Origin: Methanospirillum stamsii
Lineage (GTDB): Archaea; Halobacteriota; Methanomicrobia; Methanomicrobiales; Methanospirillaceae
Assembly (NCBI RefSeq): GCF_046244385.1
Contig: NZ_CP176366.1
Coordinates: 3,803,518-3,867,517, forward strand
DNA length: 64,000 bases
Direction: 5' to 3'
Positions within the stretch are counted from its first letter, which is position 1; every line of letters begins with the position of its first letter. The notes beneath the pieces are model-generated. The model was not told where the DNA came from and searched no databases. It saw only the letters and a program-made list of their open reading frames with translations. A program made the position numbers and the translations under genes. This document shows positions 52,220 through 62,017 of this stretch, in pieces.

Positions 52220-53098
52220 CTAGTTACCCTGGTCCATTGAGAGCATTGTCACCAGATGACGGAATATCATGGTTCCTTCAGGCATGGTTTGTTTTCCGGT
52301 TATCGAAGAATTTCTCTCAAATGGTTCGGTTGCCGTATGAGAGAGCATTCTTGAGGTTACACCTATACCATCTATCAGGATTAATTCTTCAACTGATTCA
52401 ACTGGAACATTTGCGATGATATGAGGGCCAACAATTTTTACTTTATATCCGTCATATGTTTTGCCTGCAAAAGTCACAGGCTCTTCAGTTATAGTATAGA
52501 TCCTTTTTCTTAATTTGGATCCTTCCTTATCCGGATTGTAAGGTCCCCAGTACTCAACCCAGCTCTGACCTTCAGCAAGATGACCACTAATCCATGTACG
52601 TGGATACAATGTTCCGTCAACAACATACCAACCGATATTATTTTGTTCATCATTTTCAAGAGGGGTTAAATCAGGATTATATTTTCCTTTCGGGGTTGAT
52701 GCTACCTGTGCCAGCATGTCATCACCAGTTACCGGGTTTTTCATCTCAATAAGCCATGGCATCGTTTCAAGCCCTTCATGATAAATTGCATATGCTGTCT
52801 TATTTGGGAAAAGAGGGGGGTTTTCATATGCAATTATTCGAATTACATGTTCTTTTCCAACACCATACATATCCCAGTCTTTTTCAGTGAACGGACTAAA
52901 TGCGTGATCTACAAGGGGATATCCAGCTTCAAGGGACAAATTACCAACCCAGGTAATTTTTGGATCCATAGGGTAAGTAGGGAAATAACCCTCTTTCCAT
53001 TCAGGAGGATTGTCCAAGGTACTTACTTCAGCACTCCCAATACCTACAAAACTTAAGCAGATGGATAAAAAAAAAGTAAAAAGGAATATCGATTTCAT
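52220..53098 (-). CDS. Secreted hypothetical protein
   Basis: 292 residues. Signal peptide (FLFTFFLSICLSFVGIGSAE). Mature protein rich in Pro, Trp and Tyr (WKEGYFPTYPMDPKITWVGN, GYPLVDHAFSPF, SWVEYWGPYNPDKEGSKL), without Cys or anchor. No family recognised. It is followed by the unrelated secreted gene at 51243 on the same strand, 132 bases away. Confidence 0.68.
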   Translation of the reverse strand: MKSIFLFTFFLSICLSFVGIGSAEVSTLDNPPEWKEGYFPTYPMDPKITWVGNLSLEAGYPLVDHAFSPFTEKDWDMYGVGKEHVIRIIAYENPPLFPNKTAYAIYHEGLETMPWLIEMKNPVTGDDMLAQVASTPKGKYNPDLTPLENDEQNNIGWYVVDGTLYPRTWISGHLAEGQSWVEYWGPYNPDKEGSKLRKRIYTITEEPVTFAGKTYDGYKVKIVGPHIIANVPVESVEELILIDGIGVTSRMLSHTATEPFERNSSITGKQTMPEGTMIFRHLVTMLSMDQGN

Positions 53099-53430
53099 AC
53101 GCTATAATTGGAATATCTTTTATAAATTTATATCGCTGAATCTTATTTGAGTTATATACCTTTTATTTAATATTAATTTGTTTATAATAATTTTACAATT
53201 TTATTTGCTGGATTCTACTATCAATACATCTAAATATTATTATGACCTATTATCGATTATCACATAAAGACTGAGATTTCAGAATCGTCTTTTTCCATAT
53301 ATGGCCTTCAATAATTGATGAAATCTCTGAAATAGTCGGGCCATTAGAAATATAAAAAAATCTATTTTTATTGAATCAGAAATTCATCGAAATTATGGTG
53401 CGAGAGAAAATAAAACCAGGGGTGGAAAAA

Positions 53431-56400
53431 ATGATATCACGATCATGGAAATTATCAATTACAATAATAACTCTGATAATTTTTTTATTGGTAAGTCCTT
53501 CTTGTGCTGATAATAATACTGCGGTTCCTACGCCTGAACCCATAGAATCTGATGACCCTTTTGATTGGAATAATTTGTTGAATGAGGAATATGAGGAACC
53601 GGTCAACTGGGAGGAGATGGATATATCAGAATCTCTTGATTGGGAAAAGTCTGTTTCTTCAGAACCAGATCCAAACCAGATTCCTACTCCACCAGATCCT
53701 ACCCTGGTTGAAAACCATGAATATCAAATTTCAATCGCAAATGGAGCAATATTTGGGGAAGGTCTCAATTCTGATGAAGGTATGTTGGAATTCGAGTCGA
53801 TATCTTCGATTGAGTCACCAGAAGAAGACATATTTGGTTCATGGGCAGATTTTGATATTGATTTTGAGCTTTCAGTAGCGAATGGAGCAATATTCGGAGA
53901 GGGGTTAGTGTCTGAAGAAGGTTCTCCGATAATTGAAACATTTTCCACAATTGAACCGGTTACAATAATACCAATTACAGATGAAGAAACAGAACAAACG
54001 AATTTTGAGTTTTCAATAGCAAACGGAGCAATATTCGGGGAGTCTCTCTCCAATTTGGAAGAAGAATTTATGAGTTCCCTTTCTTCAGTGGTATTGCAAG
54101 ATGAAGAAACCATTGATAAGAAAGATAAGGGGGGTGCCCAGGTTACCACTCCCTCTGGATCCCAGGAGATAACTGATGAAGGAGAGACTCTTGCAACACC
54201 TGGTTATGATGGAACGACTGGGACAAAGCCAGGGGCTCAGGTTTTGCTCCCCGATTCAGCGAAGAAAGATAAGGATGAAACCCTTGCCGAATCAAAGGGT
54301 GAACCTAAAGGAACTCTCAGTCCAGAGCTGACTACAACTGTTGATTCAACAAAAGACCAGAAAGACGAGAAAGATAAGGGGGGTGCTCAGGTTACCACTC
54401 CCTCTGGATCACAGGAGATTACCGATGAAGGCGAGACCCTTGCAACCCCCGGTTATGATGGAACGACAGGGACAAAGCCAGGGGCTCAGGTTTTGCTCCC
54501 CGATTCAGCGAAGAAAGATAAGGATGAAACCCTTGCCGAATCAAAGGGTGAACCTAAAGGAACCGTAAGTCCAGAGCCGACTCCAACGGTTGTTTCAACA
54601 AAAGACCAGAAAGACGAGAAAGATAAGGGGGGTGCTCAGGTTACCACTCCCTCTGGATCACAGGAGATTACCGATGAAGGCGAGACCCTTGCAACCCCCG
54701 GTTATGATGGAACATCCGGGACCAAGCCCGGGGCTCAGGTTTTGCTCCCCGATTCAGCGAAGAAAGATAAGGATGAAACCGGTGCCGAATCAAAGGGTGA
54801 ACCTAAAGGAACCGTAAGTCCAGAGCCGACTCCAACGGTTGTTTCAACAAAAGACCAGAAAGACGAGAAAGATAAGGGGGGTGCTCAGGTTACCACTCCC
54901 TCTGGATCACAGGAGATTACCGATGAAGGCGAGACCCTTGCAACCCCCGGTTATGATGGAACATCCGGGACCAAGCCCGGGGCTCAGGTTTTGCTCCCCG
55001 ATTCAGCGAAGAAAGATAAGGATGAAACCGGTGCCGAATCAAAGGGTGAACCTAAAGGAACCGTAAGTCCAGAGCCGACTCCAACGGTTGTTTCAACAAA
55101 AGACCAGAAAGACGAGAAAGATAAGGGGGGTGCTCAGGTTACCACTCCCTCTGGATCACAGGAGATTACCGATGAAGGCGAGACCCTTGCAACCCCCGGT
55201 TATGATGGAACATCCGGGACCAAGCCCGGGGCTCAGGTTTTGCTCCCCGATTCAGCGAAGAAAGATAAGGATGAAACCCTTGCCGAATCAAAGGTTGAAC
55301 CAAAAGGAACCGTAAGTCCAGAGCCGACACTGACAGGAGAACCTACCGAACAAGTAACTCCAGAACCAACAGTCACAGGAGAACCCACGGATACAGTTAA
55401 TCCGGAACCGACAGTGACCATAGAACCCACAGACACAGTTAATCCGGAACCTACAAGGACAAAAGAACCTACCGAACAAGTCACTCCGGAGCCAACAGTG
55501 ACAATAGAACCCACGGATACAGTTACTCCGGAACCAACAGTAACAGGTCAACCCACTGATACAATTACTCCAGAACCTACAAGGACAATAGAACCTACCG
55601 AACAAGTTACTCCAGAACCAACAGTGACAATAGAATCCACTGATACAGTTACCCCGGAGCCGACAGTGACAGGAGAAACAACTGATACAGTTACTCCGGA
55701 ACCGACACTAACAGGAGAACCTACCGATACAGTTACTCCAGAACCAACACTGACCGGAGAACCTACCGATACAGTTAATCCGGAGCCAACAGTAACAGGA
55801 GAACCCACTGATACAGTTAATCCGGAACCAACAGTCACAGTGGAACCCACAGATACTGTTAATCCGGAACCCGCAGTGACCGGAGAACCCACGGATACAG
55901 TTAATCCGGAACCAACAGTGACAGGAGAACCTACTGATGCAGTTACTCCGGAACCTACAAGGACAAAAGAACCTACCGAACAAGTCACTCCGGAGCCAAC
56001 AGTAACAGGAGAACCCACTGATACAGTTAATCCGGAACCAACAGTCACAGTGGAACCCACAGATACTGTTAATCCGGAACCCGCAGTGACCGGAGAACCC
56101 ACGGATACAGTTAATCCGGAACCAACAGTGACAGGAGAACCTACTGATGCAGTTACTCCGGAACCTACAAGGACAAAAGAACCTACCGAACAAGTCACTC
56201 CGGAGCCAACAGTGACAATAGAACCCACGGATACAGTTACTCCGGAACCAACAGTAACAGGTCAACCCACTGATACAATTACTCCAGAACCTACAAGGAC
56301 AATAGAACCTACCGAACAAGTTACTCCAGAACCAACAGTGACAATAGAATCCACTGATACAGTTACCCCGGAGCCGACAGTGACAGGAGAAACAACTGAT

Positions 56401-58047
56401 ACAGTTACTCCGGAACCGACACTAACAGGAGAACCTACTGAAATTGTTACTCCGGAACCTACAAGGACAATAGAACCTACCGATGTAGTTACTCCAGAGC
56501 CGACAGTGACAGGAGAACCCACTGATACAGTTAATCCGGAACCAACAGTCACAGTGGAACCCACAGATACTGTTAATCCGGAACCCGCAGTGACCGGAGA
56601 ACCCACGGATACAGTTAATCCGGAACCAACAGTAACAGGAGAACCTACTGAAATTGTTACTCCGGAGCCGACAGTGACCAGGGAACCTACCGAACAAGTC
56701 ACTCAGGAGCCAACAGTCACGGGAGAACCTACTGAAATTGTTACTCCGGAACCCGCAGTGACCATAGAACCCACTGATACAATTACTCCGGAACCTACAA
56801 GGACAATAGAACCTACCGAACAAGTCACTCAGGAACCGACAGTGACCATAGAACCCACTGATACAGTTACTCCAGAACCAAAAGTGACAGGAGAACCTAC
56901 CGATGTAGTTACTCCAGAGCCGACAGTCACGGGAGAACCTACTGAAATTGTTACTCCGGAACCTACAAGGACAATAGAACCTACCGATGTAGTTACTCCA
57001 GAGCCGACAGTGACAGGAGAACCCACCGGTGAGGTCAATCCGGAACCCGCAGTGACCGGAGAACCTACTGATACAATTACTCCGGAACCTACAAGGACAA
57101 TAGAACCTACCGAACAAGTAACTCCGGAGCCGACAGTGACCATAGAACCCACTGATACAGTTAATCCGGAACCCACACTGACCGGGGAACCTACTGAAAT
57201 TGTTACTCCGGAGCCGACAGTCATAGGAGAACCCACTGATACAGTTAATCCGGAACCTACACTGACAGTGGAACCTACCGACACAGTTACTCCAGAACCA
57301 ACAGTGACCGGAGAACCCACAGATACAGTTAATCCGGAACCTACTCCTGAAATCCAACCAATAATGACTCCTAAGCCGAATGAAGGATTAATCAGTAGGA
57401 TAGAAGAAGAGTCTCTTCAAATTGAGCCAACAGAAACGGTATTTGGATCAATTAACCTCATGGAACAACCCGATAATATCAAGATATATATTAATGGAGA
57501 ACCACAGGGAGAAACCCCATTACTCATTACGGATGTTCATCCTGGAGAATATTTGATAACCTTTGAACATGATGATGGATATGAGGACCAGATTGTTGAG
57601 GTTCCTGAAAGTGGTGGTGAGATAAAACCTGAAAAAACTGAGTCCGTTTACAAAATATCAGTTCTTGCAGGTGAAAAAGAATCCTGTAAAGATTGCTGCA
57701 CAATACAGGAAGTACATGCAAGAACATCCACCCGGGATTATTCAGAGGTCTTTAAGATTAGCACCATTGCAATGAAAACTGATGAGTCTGACAGGATACC
57801 CTATACGCTCTATTGGAATGGAAAACCCTGGTATAAAGGAGCCTTGAAACCTGATGTGGATGAAAAATCCGAAGGGTGTGAGCATTGTATGGTGATGGAA
57901 GACTATATCAGAGAAGTTACACCACCTGGAACGTTCGAACTTGTATTGGATGATGGACGGTTATGCACCTCTTCGGATAATCAGGGAAGACTTACCTTCT
58001 TTGGAATTGAAGGTATTCCCATCACTTCTCCTTTGGACACAGGATAA
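53431..58047 (+). CDS. Giant Pro/Thr/Glu repeat surface protein with PEGA-like and Cys-rich C-terminus
   Basis: 1,538 residues from ATG at 53431, which has GGGGTGG shortly upstream and starts a signal peptide (WKLSITIITLIIFLLVSPSC); the frame is open back to 53371. Order: acidic region with three copies of the motif SIANGAIFGE (about 100-210); five tandem 83-residue repeats (about 225-630) with GGAQVTTPSGSQEITDEGE; about 48 units of a 14-residue Pro-Thr repeat of the type EPTVTGEPTDTVNP (about 630-1,310); a PEGA-like domain (GSINLMEQPDNIKIYINGEP); and a Cys-rich end (CKDCCTIQ, CEHCMVM, LCTSS). The repeats would make a stiff, probably glycosylated stalk. There is no C-terminal anchor. Confidence 0.88.
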   Translation: MISRSWKLSITIITLIIFLLVSPSCADNNTAVPTPEPIESDDPFDWNNLLNEEYEEPVNWEEMDISESLDWEKSVSSEPDPNQIPTPPDPTLVENHEYQISIANGAIFGEGLNSDEGMLEFESISSIESPEEDIFGSWADFDIDFELSVANGAIFGEGLVSEEGSPIIETFSTIEPVTIIPITDEETEQTNFEFSIANGAIFGESLSNLEEEFMSSLSSVVLQDEETIDKKDKGGAQVTTPSGSQEITDEGETLATPGYDGTTGTKPGAQVLLPDSAKKDKDETLAESKGEPKGTLSPELTTTVDSTKDQKDEKDKGGAQVTTPSGSQEITDEGETLATPGYDGTTGTKPGAQVLLPDSAKKDKDETLAESKGEPKGTVSPEPTPTVVSTKDQKDEKDKGGAQVTTPSGSQEITDEGETLATPGYDGTSGTKPGAQVLLPDSAKKDKDETGAESKGEPKGTVSPEPTPTVVSTKDQKDEKDKGGAQVTTPSGSQEITDEGETLATPGYDGTSGTKPGAQVLLPDSAKKDKDETGAESKGEPKGTVSPEPTPTVVSTKDQKDEKDKGGAQVTTPSGSQEITDEGETLATPGYDGTSGTKPGAQVLLPDSAKKDKDETLAESKVEPKGTVSPEPTLTGEPTEQVTPEPTVTGEPTDTVNPEPTVTIEPTDTVNPEPTRTKEPTEQVTPEPTVTIEPTDTVTPEPTVTGQPTDTITPEPTRTIEPTEQVTPEPTVTIESTDTVTPEPTVTGETTDTVTPEPTLTGEPTDTVTPEPTLTGEPTDTVNPEPTVTGEPTDTVNPEPTVTVEPTDTVNPEPAVTGEPTDTVNPEPTVTGEPTDAVTPEPTRTKEPTEQVTPEPTVTGEPTDTVNPEPTVTVEPTDTVNPEPAVTGEPTDTVNPEPTVTGEPTDAVTPEPTRTKEPTEQVTPEPTVTIEPTDTVTPEPTVTGQPTDTITPEPTRTIEPTEQVTPEPTVTIESTDTVTPEPTVTGETTDTVTPEPTLTGEPTEIVTPEPTRTIEPTDVVTPEPTVTGEPTDTVNPEPTVTVEPTDTVNPEPAVTGEPTDTVNPEPTVTGEPTEIVTPEPTVTREPTEQVTQEPTVTGEPTEIVTPEPAVTIEPTDTITPEPTRTIEPTEQVTQEPTVTIEPTDTVTPEPKVTGEPTDVVTPEPTVTGEPTEIVTPEPTRTIEPTDVVTPEPTVTGEPTGEVNPEPAVTGEPTDTITPEPTRTIEPTEQVTPEPTVTIEPTDTVNPEPTLTGEPTEIVTPEPTVIGEPTDTVNPEPTLTVEPTDTVTPEPTVTGEPTDTVNPEPTPEIQPIMTPKPNEGLISRIEEESLQIEPTETVFGSINLMEQPDNIKIYINGEPQGETPLLITDVHPGEYLITFEHDDGYEDQIVEVPESGGEIKPEKTESVYKISVLAGEKESCKDCCTIQEVHARTSTRDYSEVFKISTIAMKTDESDRIPYTLYWNGKPWYKGALKPDVDEKSEGCEHCMVMEDYIREVTPPGTFELVLDDGRLCTSSDNQGRLTFFGIEGIPITSPLDTG
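54115..55320 (+). repeat. 249-bp tandem repeat, five copies
   Basis: The phrase encoding KGGAQVTTPSGSQEITDEG recurs every 249 bases (copies start near 54127, 54376, 54625, 54874 and 55123). The middle copies are almost identical, the last one diverges after about 160 bases. Confidence 0.9.
55318..57345 (+). repeat. 42-bp Pro-Thr repeat array with higher-order duplications
   Basis: About 48 units of 42 bases (14 codons). Larger blocks are also repeated: a 210-base block (5 units) recurs at 55801 and 56011, and a roughly 200-base block recurs at 55524 and 56238, 714 bases (17 units) apart. All steps are multiples of 42, so frame is kept. Confidence 0.88.
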
Positions 58048-58352
58048 ATCTCTTTTTTGTAATGACGAGATTTCCAGAGAGTAGAGAGATAATAAGCTCA
58101 ATATAACTTAAGAGCAATAGCCGTACTGTCATTTTTTCATTCAAACTACATCATACCCATTAACTAACGAAAAACTGAAAATTTTTATAGTTTTTTAGGC
58201 TCCGGATATTTTTTTTGCCATCAAAACCCAGAGATGAATATTTATCCTTCCAGAGGAATTGTTGCAAATTTCACCGTCTCAACACCCTTTTGTACTATTA
58301 ATTGTTCTGAAAATTTCATAGAAAAAAGCGAAGATATGATGAATACTCATTT
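58048..58352. other. Intergenic region between convergent genes
   Basis: 305 bases, AT-rich, between the giant repeat gene and cbiZ (minus strand). T-runs near 58135 and 58190-58215 could end transcripts. No gene seen. Confidence 0.35.
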
Positions 58353-59471
58353 TCACGATATTTTTTTCTTTGCAATCCATGCAATGATTTTTTCCAGATG
58401 ACTGTCTATTGGCTCATCACTCCGGAGGAGGAATAAAAACTCCTGGTCCGGCATCAATCCACAGATCTCCGGCATAACCCGTAAAATCTTTCGTGCTGCT
58501 ATTTTTCCTGCCTCTTCAGGTACCAGATTCTGTCTTATCTCATCCATGATGTGAATAACAGCCGTTACTGCAGCAAGAAGGGAAGGTTGTTTTGCAATGT
58601 CATGCAATGTAGAAAAAAAGGCCCCCTTATCACCCGGACCCTGCATGGAAAGTGATTTTTCAAAGATATCCTCTTCCGTTATGGAAAAACGCCTGAGCCT
58701 GTCAAGGATATTCTGCTCAACGGTATTTCGATCCGGATAAATCCTCTCAAGAATAATTCGAGTGGCCTCGTTTACGGTACTTTTTATCAGATCTTCAATA
58801 TCTGCATACTCTTTCAGATTTTTCAGAGTATTTTCCAGGTTTTTTTGCGCAATAATTACGATACCATCAGTGCTATATGCTGAAGATTTCCGGCTATCAA
58901 GCCGGTGTTGTTTCATTAATTCCATGAAAACGTTTGTTTTCGCTTCAGCAGCAAGTGTTACCGCCCGAACCATATCATGATCGGGTATTTCGGCGCCAAT
59001 AATAAGGACAATATTTACCGCATCGGAAAAAAATTCCATTGGTTCATCATCAGATTTCACCCGGTGGTCATCATATTTTCCAAATCCTGAGGTGGCAACT
59101 GCTGTTATTTCTATTCCATTCATTGAATGGGTAACTATTGCAGCATCTTTTACCGGGGCTCCGGTAAGAAGTCCGGAAGTAATGGAAGGATCTAATTGAA
59201 ATTTTTTTGAGATTGTTGTAAGGTATGACTCTACGGTCACTCTTTTCAGGTCCGGTTGTGTAAAAGTCTGTGATGGAGGATGGCTGATAATGACTGCACT
59301 CACGTCTTCCCGGTATCCCCCGTTAATCCATGAGGTTGATAAGACTGATCGGATTGAGGGAAAACGGATGATAATCGTGTCATCTGCAGATACAATTTCT
59401 TCTCCATGAGTTGTCCTGGAATATAGATGAAAATCCGGTTTTTCTGCCATAACTAATTCTTCCACACACAT
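58353..59471 (-). CDS. cbiZ: Adenosylcobinamide amidohydrolase CbiZ with C-terminal extension
   Basis: 372 residues; CbiZ alone is about 220-240. The CbiZ part (about 20-235) has SVLSTSWINGGYREDVSAVI, SGLLTGAPVKDAAIVTHSMN, VNIVLIIGAEIP and TLAAEAKTNVFMELMK. CbiZ removes the aminopropanol side chain from salvaged cobinamide so it can re-enter corrinoid synthesis. The last 130 residues (from TVNEATRIILERIYPDRNTV) are helical and unlike CbiZ; they may be a separate regulatory or binding domain. An FecCD-type permease lies 3.4 kb to the right. Start ATG 59471 or Met8. Confidence 0.82.
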   Translation of the reverse strand: MCVEELVMAEKPDFHLYSRTTHGEEIVSADDTIIIRFPSIRSVLSTSWINGGYREDVSAVIISHPPSQTFTQPDLKRVTVESYLTTISKKFQLDPSITSGLLTGAPVKDAAIVTHSMNGIEITAVATSGFGKYDDHRVKSDDEPMEFFSDAVNIVLIIGAEIPDHDMVRAVTLAAEAKTNVFMELMKQHRLDSRKSSAYSTDGIVIIAQKNLENTLKNLKEYADIEDLIKSTVNEATRIILERIYPDRNTVEQNILDRLRRFSITEEDIFEKSLSMQGPGDKGAFFSTLHDIAKQPSLLAAVTAVIHIMDEIRQNLVPEEAGKIAARKILRVMPEICGLMPDQEFLFLLRSDEPIDSHLEKIIAWIAKKKIS

Positions 59472-59606
59472 CTAACAGAATAAAATCCTGAACAATGAAC
59501 CTATCCTAAGATTCTTTTATAGATACAATCAGAAAGAATAAAATTATTACCTGATTGAAAATTGATAAACTTTTATCAATTAAATAAAAAAGAATGAATA
59601 AAAAAA

Positions 59607-60746
59607 TTATTTGCTTACCACAACATCCCAGGATTTTTCGTCCAGGATAGTAGTGTAATTATCTTTATCCCTCAATTGGACCGCCACGGTGTATGTCCCC
59701 GGATCATAATAATTATACGTAAACGTCGGTTCTTCGGTCCAGGCTACCGGTTGTCCATCAAAGAAAGCTTCACCCATATCCCAGGAATAAGATGGATTTG
59801 CCGGAGGATTGTTTGTATTCAGGGTAAAGGTAATATCCTGTCCGGCGGTAGGTGCTGATGGAAGATACGACAATCCGGCCAGAATACCCCCTCCGCCGGA
59901 AGGTGCAGATATCGTAAACGGATGGGAATACAGAAACTTTCCATCTATGTAGATGTTGGATGTCCAGGTACCAGGATTGTTGGCCGGTTCCCATCCGGCT
60001 ATACTAATGTATGAATAGAGCGTATATGTCTCCCAATATTCAAAATTCTGTTCTGCCGGATCAGAAACGGTCATTTTTGAAGTGTAATGCTCATTTCCAT
60101 TTGGATCTTTCCAGATTATGTTGACGGCCTCTCCCCCATATACTGGCCCTAATTTGACCCATGTATATACCGTTTGATCAGTTGTTGAGAAGGCTGACTT
60201 CCTATCCGTGTTGAGATAATTATCATCAACTAAGGATGTAGTGGTATAATCAAGGATTGGGATTGGAAATGCTGCCGACGGAGTATATACCTGTCCGGTC
60301 GGGCCAAAGTCATAGGTCCAGCCTGAAGGAAGTGGTGCTGCTCCGGTTCGAAGGAGCTGAACCGTGCTTCCATCATACGAGATGGTAAATGTTCCCTGCT
60401 GGGGATACCCGTCTGCAATGGTAAGCTGAGTACCACATACAGAATCGCCCCCGGTCCAGGTTCCGGTGATTGTTCCGGACCCTTCCCATGATCCACCGGC
60501 CAAAACTCCGTTAAGTGTAAGGGTTGTACTGGTAAGCCGGATATTGCTCTCACAAATGCCTGGTTTTGACAGGGTACCGGTTACCGCAGTTCCGGTAATT
60601 GCGAGGTTCATTGTAGCCGGCTGATCATCATACGTGGCAACTCCGGAGTAGGCAAAATTGGCATCTGCTGCATTAACGGCATTGGCCGATAAAATACCCA
60701 TTATGCTGCAAATCAGGATGAATAACCATCTGTTCATTCCTCTCAC
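59607..60746 (-). CDS. Secreted protein with C-terminal PKD domain
   Basis: 379 residues. Signal peptide (WLFILICSIMGILSANAVNA). The N-terminal 130 residues are Gly/Thr-rich beta repeats (TVTGTLSKPGICE, GSWEGSGTITGTWTGGDS) with a Cys pair. The middle (about 140-280) is an Ig-like domain with WTSNIYIDGKFLYSHPFTI. A Gly-rich linker (APSGGGGIL) leads to a PKD domain (SYLPSAPTAGQDITFTLN, YSWDMGEAFFDG, YDPGTYTVAVQLRD). No anchor. Probably a cell-surface protein; ligand unknown. Confidence 0.8.
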   Translation of the reverse strand: MRGMNRWLFILICSIMGILSANAVNAADANFAYSGVATYDDQPATMNLAITGTAVTGTLSKPGICESNIRLTSTTLTLNGVLAGGSWEGSGTITGTWTGGDSVCGTQLTIADGYPQQGTFTISYDGSTVQLLRTGAAPLPSGWTYDFGPTGQVYTPSAAFPIPILDYTTTSLVDDNYLNTDRKSAFSTTDQTVYTWVKLGPVYGGEAVNIIWKDPNGNEHYTSKMTVSDPAEQNFEYWETYTLYSYISIAGWEPANNPGTWTSNIYIDGKFLYSHPFTISAPSGGGGILAGLSYLPSAPTAGQDITFTLNTNNPPANPSYSWDMGEAFFDGQPVAWTEEPTFTYNYYDPGTYTVAVQLRDKDNYTTILDEKSWDVVVSK

Positions 60747-60967
60747 CTCATATTTATACCTGAAGATGAAGTTATAAACATATATAGTTAGTGCTCAAAA
60801 AAATCGCGATTATTAGAGATATCCGGAGTTTTTTTTAGGATGCAATCTTGTACAACTGCAACATAAGAAAACGAACAATTCAAGTTATTAGAGCCTGTTT
60901 TCATCTAACATGGAATGCCCGGAATCAGAAAAAAACCATTCCCTTCACCAATACCAATTAACCGGAA

Positions 60968-62017
60968 TTATATCCATTTTTTCCATTTGAATAGTATTAC
61001 CATGAAACTTGCGATGAAGGTCATCATGGACATAATCAGAATATGCCCGTCAGGATCATTTATTCCAGGCAAAAAGGTAAAATTCATACCATAGATACCG
61101 GTAATAAACGTCAGGGGAATAAAAATAACCGTAATCACGGTAAGTGTCCGGACAATATCATTAGTCCGGTTGGAAATTGATGAAAGATAGATTTCCATTA
61201 TTCCTTCGGCCATTTCCCGGTGCATGTCAAGGTCTTCAGTGATTTTTATGACGTGATCATAAACATCCCTCATGAAAACCCGGGTCGTATCTTTCAGAAA
61301 AACAGATTCAGAGCGTTCAAGGTGCATAACCACTTCACGTAATGACCAGACCTGTCGCCTGAAAGTAATAAGATCATGCCTGAATGATTGTATTTCCCGG
61401 ACTATTTCCGGATTTGGATTTTTTAAAACCTTATCTTCCAAGGTTTCTGCTGATTCTTCAATCCTTTCAAGAGCATAAAAAAAGGAATCTACGATTAAAT
61501 CAACCAGGGAATACATCAGATAATCAATTCCATTTGATCTGAACTTCCCATTTGGGTGCGTAATTCGTTCTCTTATAGTAGAGAAGGGATCTCCGGATTC
61601 TGAAACAGAGATTAAAATCCCATTTTTTACGATGATATTAATTTTTTGTGAATACCATTCCTCTTCAGGAGAATTAACCATTTCAAGGACAATAAAAAGA
61701 GAATCATTAAAATCCTCTATTTTCGCCCGACCCTTTGTATTAAAAATATCTTCAATAATGAGAGGATGTAAAGCAAGTTTTGAAAAAAATCTGTTCAGCT
61801 GATCAATATCACGGAGTCCTGATACATGTATCCAGGTGATCTGTTTTTTATCAGGGTGTAATTCAATGGTATCAGGATCCAGATGAGATAAAACCTGAAC
61901 ATTTTTGTCATCATACCAAATAATCGAAAAAGTTGTGTTATTCGCTTCCTGTTTTCCGATATAAATGGGTACACCCGGAGGATAACCGGATTTTACGGAA
62001 ATATATTTTTCATGCAC
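60968..62017 (-). CDS. corA: CorA-type magnesium/divalent cation transporter
   Basis: 349 residues. A long cytoplasmic N-terminal part (HVSGLRDIDQLNRFFSKLAL, then HPLIIEDIFNT) and helical stalk lead to two C-terminal membrane helices. The signature GMN lies in FITGIYGMNFTFLPG and the protein ends FKWKKWI. CorA forms a pentameric channel for Mg2+, sometimes Co2+ or Ni2+. It stands alone here. Confidence 0.93.
   Translation of the reverse strand: MHEKYISVKSGYPPGVPIYIGKQEANNTTFSIIWYDDKNVQVLSHLDPDTIELHPDKKQITWIHVSGLRDIDQLNRFFSKLALHPLIIEDIFNTKGRAKIEDFNDSLFIVLEMVNSPEEEWYSQKINIIVKNGILISVSESGDPFSTIRERITHPNGKFRSNGIDYLMYSLVDLIVDSFFYALERIEESAETLEDKVLKNPNPEIVREIQSFRHDLITFRRQVWSLREVVMHLERSESVFLKDTTRVFMRDVYDHVIKITEDLDMHREMAEGIMEIYLSSISNRTNDIVRTLTVITVIFIPLTFITGIYGMNFTFLPGINDPDGHILIMSMMTFIASFMVILFKWKKWI

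Noticed and set aside
54341..55315. Four 75-codon plus-strand frames, one per 249-bp repeat
   Set aside because: Alternative-frame shadows of the tandem repeat; identical by construction, with no ribosome sites.
55233..57357. Long open frames on the minus strand opposite the Pro-Thr repeats (up to about 300 codons)
   Set aside because: They arise because the 42-base repeat lacks stop codons on the other strand. Composition is a pure mirror of the repeat (VGSGVTVSVGS type), with no start context.
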